Shown in pieces: positions 1 through 10,231 of a stretch of 64,000 nt of DNA. A program made the position numbers and the translations under genes. This DNA comes from Candidula unifasciata (taxonomy: Eukaryota > Mollusca > Gastropoda > Stylommatophora > Geomitridae), in the NCBI GenBank assembly GCA_905116865.2, contig CAJHNH020001598.1, positions 35,001-99,000 on the forward strand, in the 5' to 3' direction. The notes under the pieces are model-generated. The model did not search any database. It saw only the letters and a program-made list of their open reading frames with translations, and had not been told where the DNA came from. The first letter of the stretch is position 1. Each line of letters begins with the position of its first letter.

Positions 1-427
1 TCATCTGTAAGCATTTGTTTATAAATGGTCTTCACAATATTTGCCTTGTCCAATATGAGTGTTTCTGTCACCGTTGCTTCTGTAGCAAACAATTAACTCA
101 TTCATTTACTCGCACACCTACATATCCCAGACTGTACAACCCCATGAGTTCCTGTAATGCTGATGTGCAGATGCCTACTACCCACTCATGCCCCATAGTT
201 GTTCATTCTGAACCTTCCATAGATGAAGTGACTATCAGACATTATGATTCATCTGGCAGTTCTGTTTTTACTGATCCATTTTGAAGCTACAGCGACAGTC
301 TGCATCTAACATCCTCATTTTTGAAGCTATAGATTTTAAGAAAAATAAAAGCTTCATTTTTTGTTGTTGCCACAACCTTTCCCTTATTTCTGATCAAGAC
401 ACTCCAGCTAGATTTTCCATTCTGATA
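1..427. other. No supported gene
   Basis: Part of the intron after exon 25, or sequence beyond the gene. A plus-strand frame at 15-284 of 89 codons has no recognisable motif and no convincing splice or start context. I see nothing else. Confidence 0.4.
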
Positions 428-552
428 TATAGAACCACTGGTGTACAGAATCCCTGGTGTACAGAAGCACTGATGTACAAAACTACTGACGTACAGAGCC
501 ACAGGTGTACAGAACTACTGGTGTACAGAACTACTGGTGTACAGAACTACTG
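428..552. repeat. 16 bp minisatellite
   Basis: About eight imperfect copies of a 16 bp unit of the type GTGTACAGAACTACTG. It adjoins the 24 bp array. Confidence 0.8.
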
Positions 553-1094
553 CTGTAACAACAATAATTTTAGTAACAGTAACAACACCAATATTGGAAA
601 GAGTAACAACACCAATATAGTAACTGTAACAACACCAATATAGTAACTGTAACAACTCCAATATTAGTAACTGTAACAACACCAATATAGTAACTGCAAC
701 AACACCAATATTAGTAACTGTAACAACACCAATATTAGTAACTGCAACAACACCAATATTAGTAACTGTAATAACACCTATATTAGTAACTGTAATAACA
801 CCAATATTAGTAACTGCAACAACACCAATATTAGTAACTGTACTAACACCTATATTAGTAACTGTAACAACACACAGTAACTGCAACAACACCAATATTA
901 GTAACTGTAACAACACCAATATAGTGACTGTAACAACACCAATATTAGTAACTTCAACAACACCAATATTAGTAACTGTAACAACACCAATATTAGTAAC
1001 TGTAACAACACACAGTAACTGTAACAACACCATTATTAGTAACTGTAACAATACCAATATTAGTAACTGCAACAACACACAGTAACTGTAACAC
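553..1094. repeat. 24 bp minisatellite at exon 25 donor
   Basis: About 22 copies of a 24 bp AT-rich unit (plus strand AGTAACTGTAACAACACC, then AATATT), some shortened. On the minus strand the unit reads GTGTTGTTACAGTTACT, close to the exon 25 donor sequence GTGTTACAGTTACT, so the array begins at the splice donor. Confidence 0.9.
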
Positions 1095-1295
1095 TTGATC
1101 AACACTGACAAATTCTGCACCCACATCCGAAATGAGCGAGCGTATCAAAAGAAGTCTGTAGGCCTCCATAAAATCTACCCTGTCCCTCGACTGAAGCAGT
1201 TTTTGATTCATGGAAGACACTACAGATCGCACATTTGATGAATTCAGGGGATTGCCTCCTCGTGGCGGGCCACCGTTTTGGTAGTGAAATGCTGC
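1095..1295 (-). CDS. Exon 25, last exon seen before the left edge
   Basis: A 201 bp exon of 67 codons, phase 0 both ends, with acceptor TTTGTTTGCCAG and donor CAA|GTGTTACAG. The peptide begins AAFHYQNGGPPRGGNPLNSS, a Gly/Pro linker, then helical NQKLLQSRDRVDFMEAYRLL and LIRSLISDVGAEFVSVDQ. A second frame is also open across most of it, but its composition is less protein-like. The donor lies at the edge of the 24 bp array. Confidence 0.7.
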
Positions 1296-1787
1296 CTGGC
1301 AAACAAATATAGCAAAGCTACAACAGTTAGTAAACTAAGAAGCAATGTAAATGAAATGGAACTTGTTTTGAATTACAAAACTTGGATTCAATGAGTAAAG
1401 TAAGCACGGACAGTTAAAGGTGTTACTGACTAAAAATATTACAGTTTATTTAGCAAACTAAGCAATGGTGAGATGAAAAGTTGCTGCCTAGTTTAGAAAA
1501 AAAATCAATTTTTGTCAGTGTTTTTTTGGTGACATATGTAAAATGATTTTTTTTAGTTTAAAATTTGTTCTTCAGGAAATGTGTTTGGAATTCCAGAAAT
1601 GCTTGACTTATTGGATCTTGGCATTTTATTTCTAGGTTAATGGGGGTGAAAGAGTTAATACAACTTATTTTGTTTGCTCACAGGATTTTTGTATATTTCT
1701 TCTTCTTGCAAGGATGCAGTTGCGCTGTGCTTATTTACAGCATGGCTATATTATTTAGGCCTTTTGGCTGACACATCCAACTTTTGT
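1296..1787. other. Intron sequence without features
   Basis: AT-rich single-copy-looking sequence between exons 25 and 24. No gene, array or element is recognised. Confidence 0.4.
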
Positions 1788-1901
1788 TCAGGCAATTTGT
1801 TGCTCAAGTTGTCTTCCTGGCTTTCTAACTTTTGCAAAGTCTGTAGTTTCAGAAGAATTGTTTCTTTGTTTGCCAGTTTTACAAGAATCATGGCTGGTTT
1901 G
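1788..1901 (-). CDS. Candidate alternative terminal exon
   Basis: After an acceptor-like TCAGTCTATTCTAG, a 37-codon open frame continues from exon 24 in phase 0 and ends at TGA. It is hydrophilic (QTSHDSCKTGKQRNNSSETT and onward) with no recognisable motif. An AATAAA on the minus strand lies near 1630. It could be a short alternative C-terminus, or chance open sequence. Confidence 0.22.
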   Translation of the reverse strand, partial: QTSHDSCKTGKQRNNSSETTDFAKVRKPGRQLEQQIA

Positions 1902-2007
1902 CTAGAATAGACTGAATAAAACACACATTTCTTTATTTACAAATAAATAAACATTTTTTACCCTCTAATGACAAGTTAGGAGGCAAAACAGACAATAAAT
2001 AACTTAC

Positions 2008-2074
2008 TCTTTCAGGGGAAGAAAACACGGTGGAATAAAAATATGCTGGGTCATCATAGAAAAAGGTTTCAGTT
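2008..2074 (-). CDS. Exon 24 of unrecognised large gene
   Basis: A 67 bp exon, phase 2 in and 0 out, with acceptor ATTTTTTTCCTTAG and donor AGA|GTAAGTTA. The peptide is GTETFFYDDPAYFYSTVFSS then PER, rich in aromatic residues. It can join exon 25 or the candidate terminal exon at 1788-1901, both in phase 0. Confidence 0.75.
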
Positions 2075-2189
2075 CTAAGGAAAAAAATAACCCAATATTA
2101 AAAAACATTTATTAAAACAATAATTGTAAAAATTGTATAGATAATCCTATAATGCCAGTGGTGTGATATGCACACCATTTGGTTTAACA

Positions 2190-2340
2190 TTCAATATGAA
2201 GAGTTTGTATCAGCAGTTATAAGACAAAGAAGCTTGTAATATACTGGCCACTTTCTGAGGAGAAGTCAATAGAGAATCACCAAACAGGCATTTAAATAGG
2301 AAACAAATTAAATGAAGAAAAAAGAACATCCAAAGTTAGT
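2190..2340 (+). mobile_element. LINE 3' fragment
   Basis: Contains the segment AATCACCAAACAGGCA followed by degraded coding. The same segment occurs at 51840 and inverted near 56330. The 45 bp array starts where the fragment ends. Confidence 0.5.
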
Positions 2341-3426
2341 TAATTAGTTAGTCTACAGTTTATCCTCATTGCACATCAAACCATTAAGTTAATTAGTCTA
2401 CAGTTTTTCCTCATTGCACATCAAACCATTAGGTTAGTTAGTCTACAGTTTTTCCTCATTGCACATCAAACCATTCAGTCAGTTAGTCAACAGTTTATCC
2501 TCACTGCACATCAAACCATTAAGTTAGTTAGTTAGTCTACAGTTTATCCTCACTGCACATCAAACCATTAAGTTAGTTAGTCTACAGTTTATCCTCATTG
2601 CACATCAAACCATTAAGTCAGTTAGTCTACAGTTTATCCTCATTGCACATCAAACCATTAAGTTAGTTAGTCTACAGCTTATCCTCATTGCACATCAAAC
2701 CATTAAGTTAGTCAGTCTACAGTTTATCCTCATTGCACATCAAACCATTAAGTTAGTCAGTTAGTCTACAGCTTATCCTCATTGCACATCAAACCATTAA
2801 GTTAGTTAGTTAGTCTACAGCTTATCCTCATTGCACATCAAACCATTAAGTTAGTCAGTTAGTCTACAGCTTATCCTCATTGCACATCAAACCATTAAGT
2901 TAGTCAGTTAGTCTACAGTTTATCCTCATTGCACATCAAACCATTAAGTTAGTTAGTCTACAGATTATCCTCATTGCACATCAAACCATTAAGTTAGTCA
3001 GTTAGTCTACAGTTTATCCTCATTGCACATCAAACCATTAAGTTAGTCAGTTAGTCTACAGTTTATCCTCATTGCACATCAAACCATTAAGTCAGTTAGT
3101 TAGTCTACAGTTTATCCTCATTGCACATCAAACCATTAAGTCAGTTAGTTAGTCTACAGTTTATCCTCATTGCCCATCAAACCATTAAGTCAGTTAGTTA
3201 GTCTACAGTTTATCCTCATTGCACATCAAACCATTAAGTTAGTCAGTTAGTCTACAGATTATCCTCATTGCACATCAAACCATTAAGCTAGTTAGTCTAC
3301 AGTTTATCCTTATTGCACATCAAACCATTAAGTTAGTTAGTTAGTCTACAGTTTATCTTCATTGCACATCAAACCATTAAGTTAGTTAGTCAACAGATTA
3401 TCCTCATTGCACATCAAACCATTCAG
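2326..3426. repeat. About 45-53 bp minisatellite
   Basis: About 23 copies with a constant core (ATCCTCATTGCACATCAAAC) and a variable run of AGTT/AGTC tetranucleotides that changes unit length. Intron between exons 23 and 24. Confidence 0.92.
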
Positions 3427-3489
3427 TCCAAAAATGGTCAGATCCCCTCCTCAGTAAACCCCGCAGCCTGAAGCAGCTCAGTACTGTTT

Positions 3490-4150
3490 GTTTTCTTATT
3501 CTTCTTTGGCTTGCTGCCCTGTACTCGTGTCTGGCCACACCCCTATTAATTTGTTGTTCTTGCAGTCTGGTCATGGCTGCAGATTAACTCATCATCTGGT
3601 TCTCGCAAACGTCTATAACTTCTTGAAGAGCATTCATTATATCAGCATGGTCCATGACACATCTGCTCGTCAGCTTTACCTACAATCGGCTTGCTCATTT
3701 CATTGCACCCTGTTTGTCCTGGCACGAATATAAAAGTGATATGTGTCAGCCCTGACTGCCTCAGAGACTCAAACCACTGTCTTCTGACCCAGTGAGCATA
3801 CTCACTGAGTCACAGAGAAAACATCTGCAGGTAAAGGTTCGGGTCTCCAGCCATGTTACTGTTTTGGTCACTGCCATTACCTTCGTACTCAGACTGCTTA
3901 TAGTCAAGGTGAAAGCAACAGAATCTTGCTTCACAGTTCTAACTCTAACCTGAACTTTCAAAGCTAAGTGCTTTTCATATGGGGAATTACAGACACATCT
4001 GTGTAAATGACAACGTCTCCCTCTAGACAATTCTCGAAAATCAAGGCCTGAACTTCTGCCTCCACAGTGGCCAGACTTTGTTGTCTGCATTTTTGTCTAA
4101 TTGGATGCAAACAGAAAAGGTCGTACAGTACTCTGTTGGCACTTGCACCC
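3490..4150 (-). mobile_element. Retroelement RNase H remnant, copy 1
   Basis: Minus-strand frames, joined only by frameshifts, show an RNase H pattern: VVIYTDVSV (normally TDGS) near 3990, a central segment near 3830-3960 and a C-terminal FVPGQTGCNEMSK near 3690. The first Asp is kept and the G of TDGS is lost. It is a broken domain from a retrotransposon, not a host gene. Confidence 0.55.
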
Positions 4151-4199
4151 ATTAATCACCAGGTTCCAAGTCCTCAAGAGAGCAGACCAGCTGAATCAT

Positions 4200-4368
4200 G
4201 TCCACAAGAAACCCTTAGACAAATGTTAATGAGAGAGACCAAAGATACTGGACTAGATTCCATCCAAGATAACTTAAAGAACTGCCATAGGTCAGAAGAA
4301 AATAGAAGAATAAACTCTTAGCACAATGTGGCGTAAAACAGAAGAACATGATGATGATGATGATGACA
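4200..4368 (+). mobile_element. LINE 3' end with ATG tail
   Basis: A degraded C-terminal coding segment and a terminal run of ATG/TGA triplets at about 4348-4366, matching the end of the copy at 51755-52066. The 44 bp array follows directly. Confidence 0.5.
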
Positions 4369-4690
4369 GGTAATCCTATGACAGACATTATACAGCAAGT
4401 AAAGAGACCCAGCAGGTATGGATTAGGGACATTATACAGCAAGTAAAGAGACCCAGCAAGTATGGATTAGAGACATTATACAGCAAATAAATAGACCCAG
4501 CAGGTATGGATTAGGGACATTATACAGCAAGTAAAGAGACCCAGCAGGTATGGATTAGGGACATTATACAGCAAGTAAAGAGACCCAGCAGGTGTGGATT
4601 AGGGACATTATACAGCAAGTAAAGAGACTCCAGGTATGGATTAGGGACATTATACAGCAAGTAAAGAGACCCAGCAGGTGTGGATTAGGG
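4368..4690. repeat. 44 bp minisatellite
   Basis: About seven copies of a unit containing GACATTATACAGCAAGTAAA and CCCAGCAGGTATGGATTA. It starts at the triplet tail of a LINE fragment. Confidence 0.88.
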
Positions 4691-4837
4691 GCCTTGTTAT
4701 CCATTTGTTTTAGAATATATTTTAAGTTTAGTGAAAAAAAGCAGAAAAAAAAAGGAGGAAGAAAAAGAAACAAAATACAAAGAATTTTAGTGATTTAACA
4801 AATATTACTAGATATATGACCAGAAAATAAGACTTAC

Positions 4838-4920
4838 CCGAGTCCACCATCTTGTATGTAATGTAAGAGGAAATGTTTCACAACTGGTGCATATCTCCAG
4901 CCATCAAACAGGGCATATGC
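4838..4920 (-). CDS. Exon 23 of unrecognised large gene
   Basis: An 83 bp exon with acceptor AATGCTGTCCAG and donor GG|GTAAGTCTT. Only phase 0 entry is open (the other two frames hit stops). It leaves in phase 2. The peptide is AYALFDGWRYAPVVKHFLLH then YIQDGGL. Continuity with exon 24 is clean. Confidence 0.75.
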
Positions 4921-5164
4921 CTGGACAGCATTGTTGAAAAGATGGATCAGATTAGATCAACAATAATACACAAATCAATTATTCTAATACAAGTCTTGAA
5001 TTCATTTAATAACATGACTTCTTTTTATTAGCGTTCAACGGATGTAAACTCCAGTGGAAAATTCTGGTTGTTCATCCACTTTGAGACTATGCTCACTTTT
5101 GGACTGTGGTCTTTTTTCAGAACTTAAGTTTTGCATGCACACCTGTTTGACAGATCTGGCTTAT

Positions 5165-5350
5165 TTATATGCAGACTGTTAGTTTCTTGCCTCTCAAACA
5201 GATGCGTTATGATATCAAAGCAAGCATCTATTTAGTCGCCTTTTATGACATGCTTGTTGGAAAGGGGGGGGGGGGGGGCGGCAACAGTGGGTTTATCCCC
5301 CTCCCCACCCCTATGGAGCTCTGGAACCCACACAGGAAAATACCAAGTGA
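5165..5350. repeat. Possible dispersed repeat with poly-G
   Basis: Contains TAGTCGCCTTTTATGACATG followed by a long G run and a C-rich stretch. I suspect a dispersed element, but no target duplication or second copy is visible here. Confidence 0.25.
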
Positions 5351-5504
5351 CTCATCATGAGTTTCTTGTTAACTTCCCTTTATGATATAACTAACTTGAA
5401 TGTTGAATTAAGAATCAACATCACAGCACTCGGGACACTCCCATAAGTGCTTAGTATTCATCTTCAGCAGTAAGTGAAGAGTTAAAATTTTGATGGTACC
5501 AGGA

Positions 5505-6370
5505 GCTGTTTAATTGTTTTTTTGTCTTGCCTTTCCCCCGAGTGTCGAGCGTTGGCCAGATTTCCTTGTAACTCCTCGTATGCCATTCTCCTCAGACTGT
5601 AATGATCTGTCTGCTCCTCGGCACTGTTCACTCACTCCCAAGTGGTGCAGAACCGGCCAGTTTATCTGTCTGCTCATTTCCCAACGCACTGGCATTACCT
5701 GGAGAAAATATCCAAAGGATACTAACTACCCGGGACCTCTGAAGTGATGCTTGACATTCTGCACGGAGCGTGCCTGTCTCCACCTTTCTCAGCATGCTCT
5801 GTGAGTAAGTTACAATGACGACATGTGTGTACAGCTGATTTTCAAGCCAGCAGAAGGCAGCAGTGACTGCCTCCACCTCTATTCTCAAACTAGACGTTGT
5901 GATATCATATGCCAGGCTTTGTTGCACCCAGCAACATCCATTTGCCTACGCTATGAACGCCCATGCACTTCGTCTGCCTCTCAACACAGAGCCATCTGTA
6001 TATACAATCACATCACTTGGGTGGGAATTGTTGTGAATCATTTGTTTAACTTTTGATTCCGCAGCACCAGCTTGCCAGTCTCTGCACTCACGTCCCAAAG
6101 TGATTAGAACCCTTCACAAATCTTAAACCCGATCGGACACTCTGACCCACTCCTCTCCTCGCCTAATTTATCAAGCCTGCACACATGTCCAATTGTGTCT
6201 TCAGCTTGCACCATCCAAGACTTTCCTCTTTTCAGTCTGTGACACTTAGCTCTCTCCAGGGCTTCATGAAGGAGGTGCCTCTTGTCCGCAGCTACTCTGA
6301 GATATGACTTTGCTTGCAGATCTTTGAGCCAATCAGCAAAAATAGGCAGTGCAAGCATTATCGCATTCAT
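5505..6370 (-). mobile_element. Retroelement RNase H remnant, copy 2
   Basis: The minus strand encodes a pre-RNase H segment (AKSYLRVAADKRHLLHEALE) and RNase H with YTDGSV, RIEVEAV and FSPGNASALGNEQTDKLAG. The second catalytic Asp is Tyr (VTYSQSM) and the His of SPGH is Asn, so the domain should be inactive. Stops and frameshifts are present. Same family as the copy at 54900-55500, where these residues are intact. Confidence 0.75.
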
Positions 6371-6391
6371 ACTACCTAAAATATAACTGAC

Positions 6392-6576
6392 CGAACTTGA
6401 TGGGTGTCATCTAGTTGTTTGATAAACATATTCTGTTGTAGCTCTGACTGAAACTCTTCCACTCCAAAAGGATGATTATTATAATTATTGAAGTTACAGT
6501 TGTTTGCGACCAAAAGAGTTAACGACGAGAAGAATGACTTCATTGCACTAAGTTTAGCCTGCATGGCTTCATCATA
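6392..6576 (-). CDS. Probable exon 22, donor uncertain
   Basis: An open segment entering in phase 0 after ACTGCAAAG. The peptide starts YDEAMQAKLSAMKSFFSSLT, then LLVANNCNFNNYNNHPFGVE and ends QLDDTHQV. The best donor (GTCAGT) leaves phase 2, which does not fit exon 23. Either a weak donor (CAA|GTTCGG, about 6397) is used or a small exon between 4921 and 6391 was missed. Confidence 0.5.
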
Positions 6577-6754
6577 CTTTGCAGTTTTTGTCCACAAAAG
6601 CAGTACATAAAGCCCAAACTCTGAAGATCCAGCAACAAAACTCAGGGGTCTTTTAAAAACTTGTGCTCAAGAACTGAATTACAGAGTCACAAACATAAAC
6701 CCTGACCTAATGTGAAATAAGAGACTTAACTGAGCTGTTCAGGGTTAACTAATA

Positions 6755-7190
6755 AATGTATAGTGAGCTGAAGGAAATAACAGAGTTGGGCTGAAGGAAA
6801 TAAACAGAGTTCAGGTGAAGGGAATAAATAGAGTTGAGCTGGAGGGAATAAATTGAACTGAGCTGAAGGGAATAAATAGAGCTGAGCTGAAGGGAATAAA
6901 CAGTGCTGCAATAAAGGGAATAAACAGAGCCGGGTTGAAGGGAATACATAGAGTTGAGCTGAAGGAAATAAACAGTTCAGCAAAAGGAAATAAATGCTGG
7001 GTTGAAGGGAATACATAGAGTTGAGCTGAAGGAAATAAACAGTTCAGCAGAAGGAAATAAACAGAGTTGAGCTGAAGGGAATAAACAGAGTGTAGCTGAA
7101 GGGAATAAACAGAGTTGAGCTGAAGGGAATAAACAGAGTGTAGCTGAAGGGAATAAACAGAAATCAGTTGAAGGGAATAAATAGAATTGA
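6755..7190. repeat. About 23-24 bp minisatellite
   Basis: About 18 copies of GAAGGGAATAAACAGAGTT plus GAGCT, with indels. Open frames over it are by-products. Confidence 0.85.
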
Positions 7191-7700
7191 ACTGTCTCAA
7201 TTAGATGTGACAGTCTCACCTCACATATTTTAATCAGCTACTCTAGACTAGCTGCCAAATTTTGTCTAAAGTCTGTGGTTTGCTGTGCACATCATTGCCA
7301 CTGGAATAATTGTCAGACATAGTCCAGGCTACAGACACTTCTCTCCAACTCCTATACATCGACAGCAAAACAGAATTACTTCACTTAATCTCACTTATCA
7401 CAAGCCTTTGATCCAATAATAGATAATGATTCGACAGCGTTTCTGGGAAGCCTATGCTGCAAAAATGGATAATGATTGGATGGCCTAGCTTGGGAACCTA
7501 TGCTTCAATAATAGTTATTAATTGGATGGCGTAGCTTGAAGCCTTTGTGTCCATTATAACGTATAACGAATGGATGGTGTGGCTTGGGAGCCTATGCTCG
7601 AACGATGGATATTGATTGAATGGTGTAATTTATTAAATAAAGGATAAGGGGCAGAAGAAGAAAAGTTAGTCAATCATTCACACAAGAATAAGTGCTATAC

Positions 7701-7870
7701 CTTCAAATATACAGGCTCCTTGCGCAGTACCACCATCTCTACCTCAGAGAAAAAACCCAGCTTTTTGTTGATGACCTCTTCCCAGGACCAGCGGATCTTG
7801 TCCTTACCAAGAAACACACCCAGGATGGGCACATGGTTGGCAGACACCAGCTCCCAGACGTGTTTCTGAA
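7701..7870 (-). CDS. Exon 21 of unrecognised large gene
   Basis: A 170 bp exon, phase 1 in and 0 out, with acceptor CTGCTCCCTGCTCCACAG and donor AAG|GTATAGCAC. The peptide runs QKHVWELVSANHVPILGVFL, GKDKIRWSWEEVINKKLGFF, SEVEMVVLRKEPVYLK. The acceptor tract is the same sequence as the array unit that fills the neighbouring intron. Confidence 0.8.
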
Positions 7871-8820
7871 CTGTGGAGCAGGGAGCAGACATCTCATATT
7901 ACTTCACCTCTGACCACTGTATGTGGAGCAGACATCTCATATTACTTCATCTCTGACCACTGTATGTGGAGCAGGGAGCAGATGTCTCATATTACTTCAC
8001 CTCTGACCACTGTATGTGGAGCAGACATCTCATATTACTTCACTTCTGACCACTGTATGTGGAGCAGGGAGCAGATGTCTCATATTACTTTACTTCTGAC
8101 CACTGTATGTGGAGCAGGGAGCAGATATCTCATATTACTTTACTTCTGACCACTGTATGTGGAGCAGGGAGCAGATGTCTCATATTACTTCACCTCTGAC
8201 CACTGTATGTGGAGCAGGGAGCAGATGTCTCATATTATTTCACCTCTGACCACTGTATGTGGAGCAGACATCTCATATTACTTTACTTCTGACCACTGTA
8301 TGTGGAGCAGGGAGCAGACATCTCATATTACTTCACCTCTGACCACTGTATGTGGAGCAGACATCTCATATTACTTTACTTCTGACCACTGTATGTGGAG
8401 CAGGGAGCAGACATCTCATATTACTTCACCTCTGACCACTGTATGTGGAGCAGACATCTCATATTACTTTACTTCTGACCACTGTATGTGGAGCAGGGAG
8501 CAGATGTCTCATATTACTTCACCTCTGACCACTGTATGTGGAGCAGACATCTCATATTACTTTACTTCTGACCACTGTATGTGGAGCAGGGAGCAGACAT
8601 CTCATATTACTTCACCTCTGACTACTGTATGTGGAGCAGGGAGCAGATGTCTCATATTACTTCACCTCTGACTACTGTATGTGGAGCAGGGAGCAGATGT
8701 CTCATATTACTTCACCTCTGACTACTGTATGTGGAGCAGGGAGCAGATGTCTCATATTACTTCACCTCTGACTACTGTATGTGGAGCAGACATCTCATAT
8801 TACTTTACTTCTGACCACCT
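7871..8820. repeat. 43/50 bp minisatellite at exon 21 acceptor
   Basis: About 20 copies alternating between a short form (GTGGAGCAGACATCTCATAT...) and a longer form with a duplicated GGAGCA segment. On the minus strand each unit has CTGCTCCACATACAG, resembling the real acceptor CTGCTCCCTGCTCCACAG of exon 21, which is the array's edge. Confidence 0.9.
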
Positions 8821-9241
8821 TATGAAAGTTGAAGAGGTGTTCTTCTTCCCTTTTTTCTCCTCCTCCATCCATGCCAAAAAATAAATCCATTACAGAAACC
8901 AGCTCACTGATGTGTTTCTTATTTCAAAGGACCAAAAGAAATTTTCTTTTGAGTTAAGTAATGATTGTTTCCTGGAGCTCCCTGCATAAATATGAAGGAT
9001 ACTGTTTGAAATAAGTCCTTCTTTGACTGCCTAAAATTTGGACCCTAAGTTATGGTTTCAATCCTACCTGTCTAAAATATGGAACCTAAGTTATGGTTTT
9101 AAATAAGTCCCTTAATTTACGTAGAACATTCATGGCAAGCAGCAGAAAATGATGACCTTCCACTGCAGCAAAACCTTCATTACGGAGACTGCGAGTGATC
9201 AACTACAGATAATAGAAAGAAAAAAACAACATTGTACTCAC
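8821..9241. other. Intron sequence without features
   Basis: AT-rich sequence between the array and the exon 20 donor. A segment around ATGG(A)ACCTAAGTTATGGTTT is present twice near 9040 and 9080. Nothing else is seen. Confidence 0.4.
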
Positions 9242-9389
9242 TCATCACTGCAAAGAGTTGGGCAGCATCTGTTTCACAACCTGGAGGTCCTTGGATGTAG
9301 TAATGTTCATGAAGGTCTAACTGAGCCAGGTAGGGTTTCATTTTACCATAGAAAGCAGCCGGTCCGGTCACACCCAAACAGATACCAAT
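9242..9389 (-). CDS. Exon 20 of unrecognised large gene
   Basis: A 148 bp exon, phase 0 in and 1 out, with acceptor CTCTTTTATCTGAAG and donor GTGAGTAC. The peptide begins IGICLGVTGPAAFYGKMKPY, then LAQLDLHEHYYIQGPPGCET and DAAQLFAVM. The dense aromatic and glycine pattern suggests a folded domain. Confidence 0.8.
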
Positions 9390-9484
9390 CTTCAGATAAA
9401 AGAGACCAAATAAAGTCACTGTTGGCACTTGTCCATCTATCCAGATGATAGAGTGAGATTGTCTGGCAGGTAGACATGCCAGTC

Positions 9485-9942
9485 ACAGGTAATAGACAAA
9501 GTGACAAGCAAACAGGTAATGGCAATAGACAAAGTGACAAGCAAACAGGTAATGGCAATAGGCAAAGTGACAAGCAAACAGGTAATGGCAATAGACAAAG
9601 TGACAAGCAAACAGGTAATGGCAATAGGCAAAGTGACAAGCAAACAGGTAATGGCAATAGACAAAGTGACAAGCAAACAGGTAATGGCAATAGACAAAGT
9701 GACAAGCAAACAGGTAATGGCAATAGACAAAGTGACAAGCAAACAGGAAATGGCAATAGACAAAGTGACAAGCAAACAGGTAATGGCAATAGACAAAGTG
9801 ACAAGCAAACATGTAATGGCAATAGACAAAGTGACAAGCAAACAGGTAATGGCAATAGACAAAGTGACAAGCAAACAGGTAATGGCAATAGAGAAAGTGA
9901 CAAGCAAACAGGTAATGGCAATAGACAAAGTGTCAAGCAACT
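9485..9942. repeat. 33 bp minisatellite
   Basis: About 14 nearly identical copies of a 33 bp unit (GACAAAGTGACAAGCAAAC plus AGGTAATGGCAATA). Because 33 is a multiple of three, several frames stay open on both strands; none is a gene. Confidence 0.93.
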
Positions 9943-9955
9943 GAAAGCCCAAGTC

Positions 9956-10098
9956 CAGTTGTTCTCAACCTTCCTAATGCTGTGACGCTTTAATACAGTT
10001 ACTCATCTTGTGGTGACCCCCAACAATAAGATTGGACCCCTGTGAAATGGTCGTTTGACCCGCAAAAAAGGTTGTGACCCACAGGTTGAGAACTACTG
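9956..10098. mobile_element. SPIN-like non-autonomous hAT element
   Basis: A 143 bp element with terminal inverted repeats CAGTTGTTCTCAACC and GGTTGAGAACTACTG, flanked by an imperfect 8 bp duplication (cccaagtc / ccctaggc, 6 of 8). The ends and subterminal text (CTTCCTAATGCTGTGAC, GTGGTGACCCCCAAC, GACCCACAGG) agree with my memory of the SPIN hAT family known from tetrapods, a triatomine bug and a pond snail. It has no transposase, so it is an internally deleted copy. Confidence 0.8.
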
Positions 10099-10231
10099 CC
10101 CTAGGCATATAGACCTGACACTCCACGTCATAAACCAAGGTCTGGCGTTTTTTCTTGTGTGCAGCATTATTTTTTTTACAACTTGCGATTTGGATTTTGT
10201 TCTAGCCCCTGTGAAGCACACAGACTGTGCT

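Noticed and set aside
15..643. Plus-strand frames of 89 and 120 codons at the left edge
   Set aside because: No motif, no splice signals, and the second runs into the tandem arrays.
1099..1302. Alternative open frame through exon 25
   Set aside because: It is open across most of the exon but has Cys-rich, irregular composition. The frame continuing from exon 24 in phase is preferred.
9343..9985. Frames on both strands with CLLPLPVCLSL or SDKQTGNGNRQ repeats
   Set aside because: By-products of the 33 bp array.
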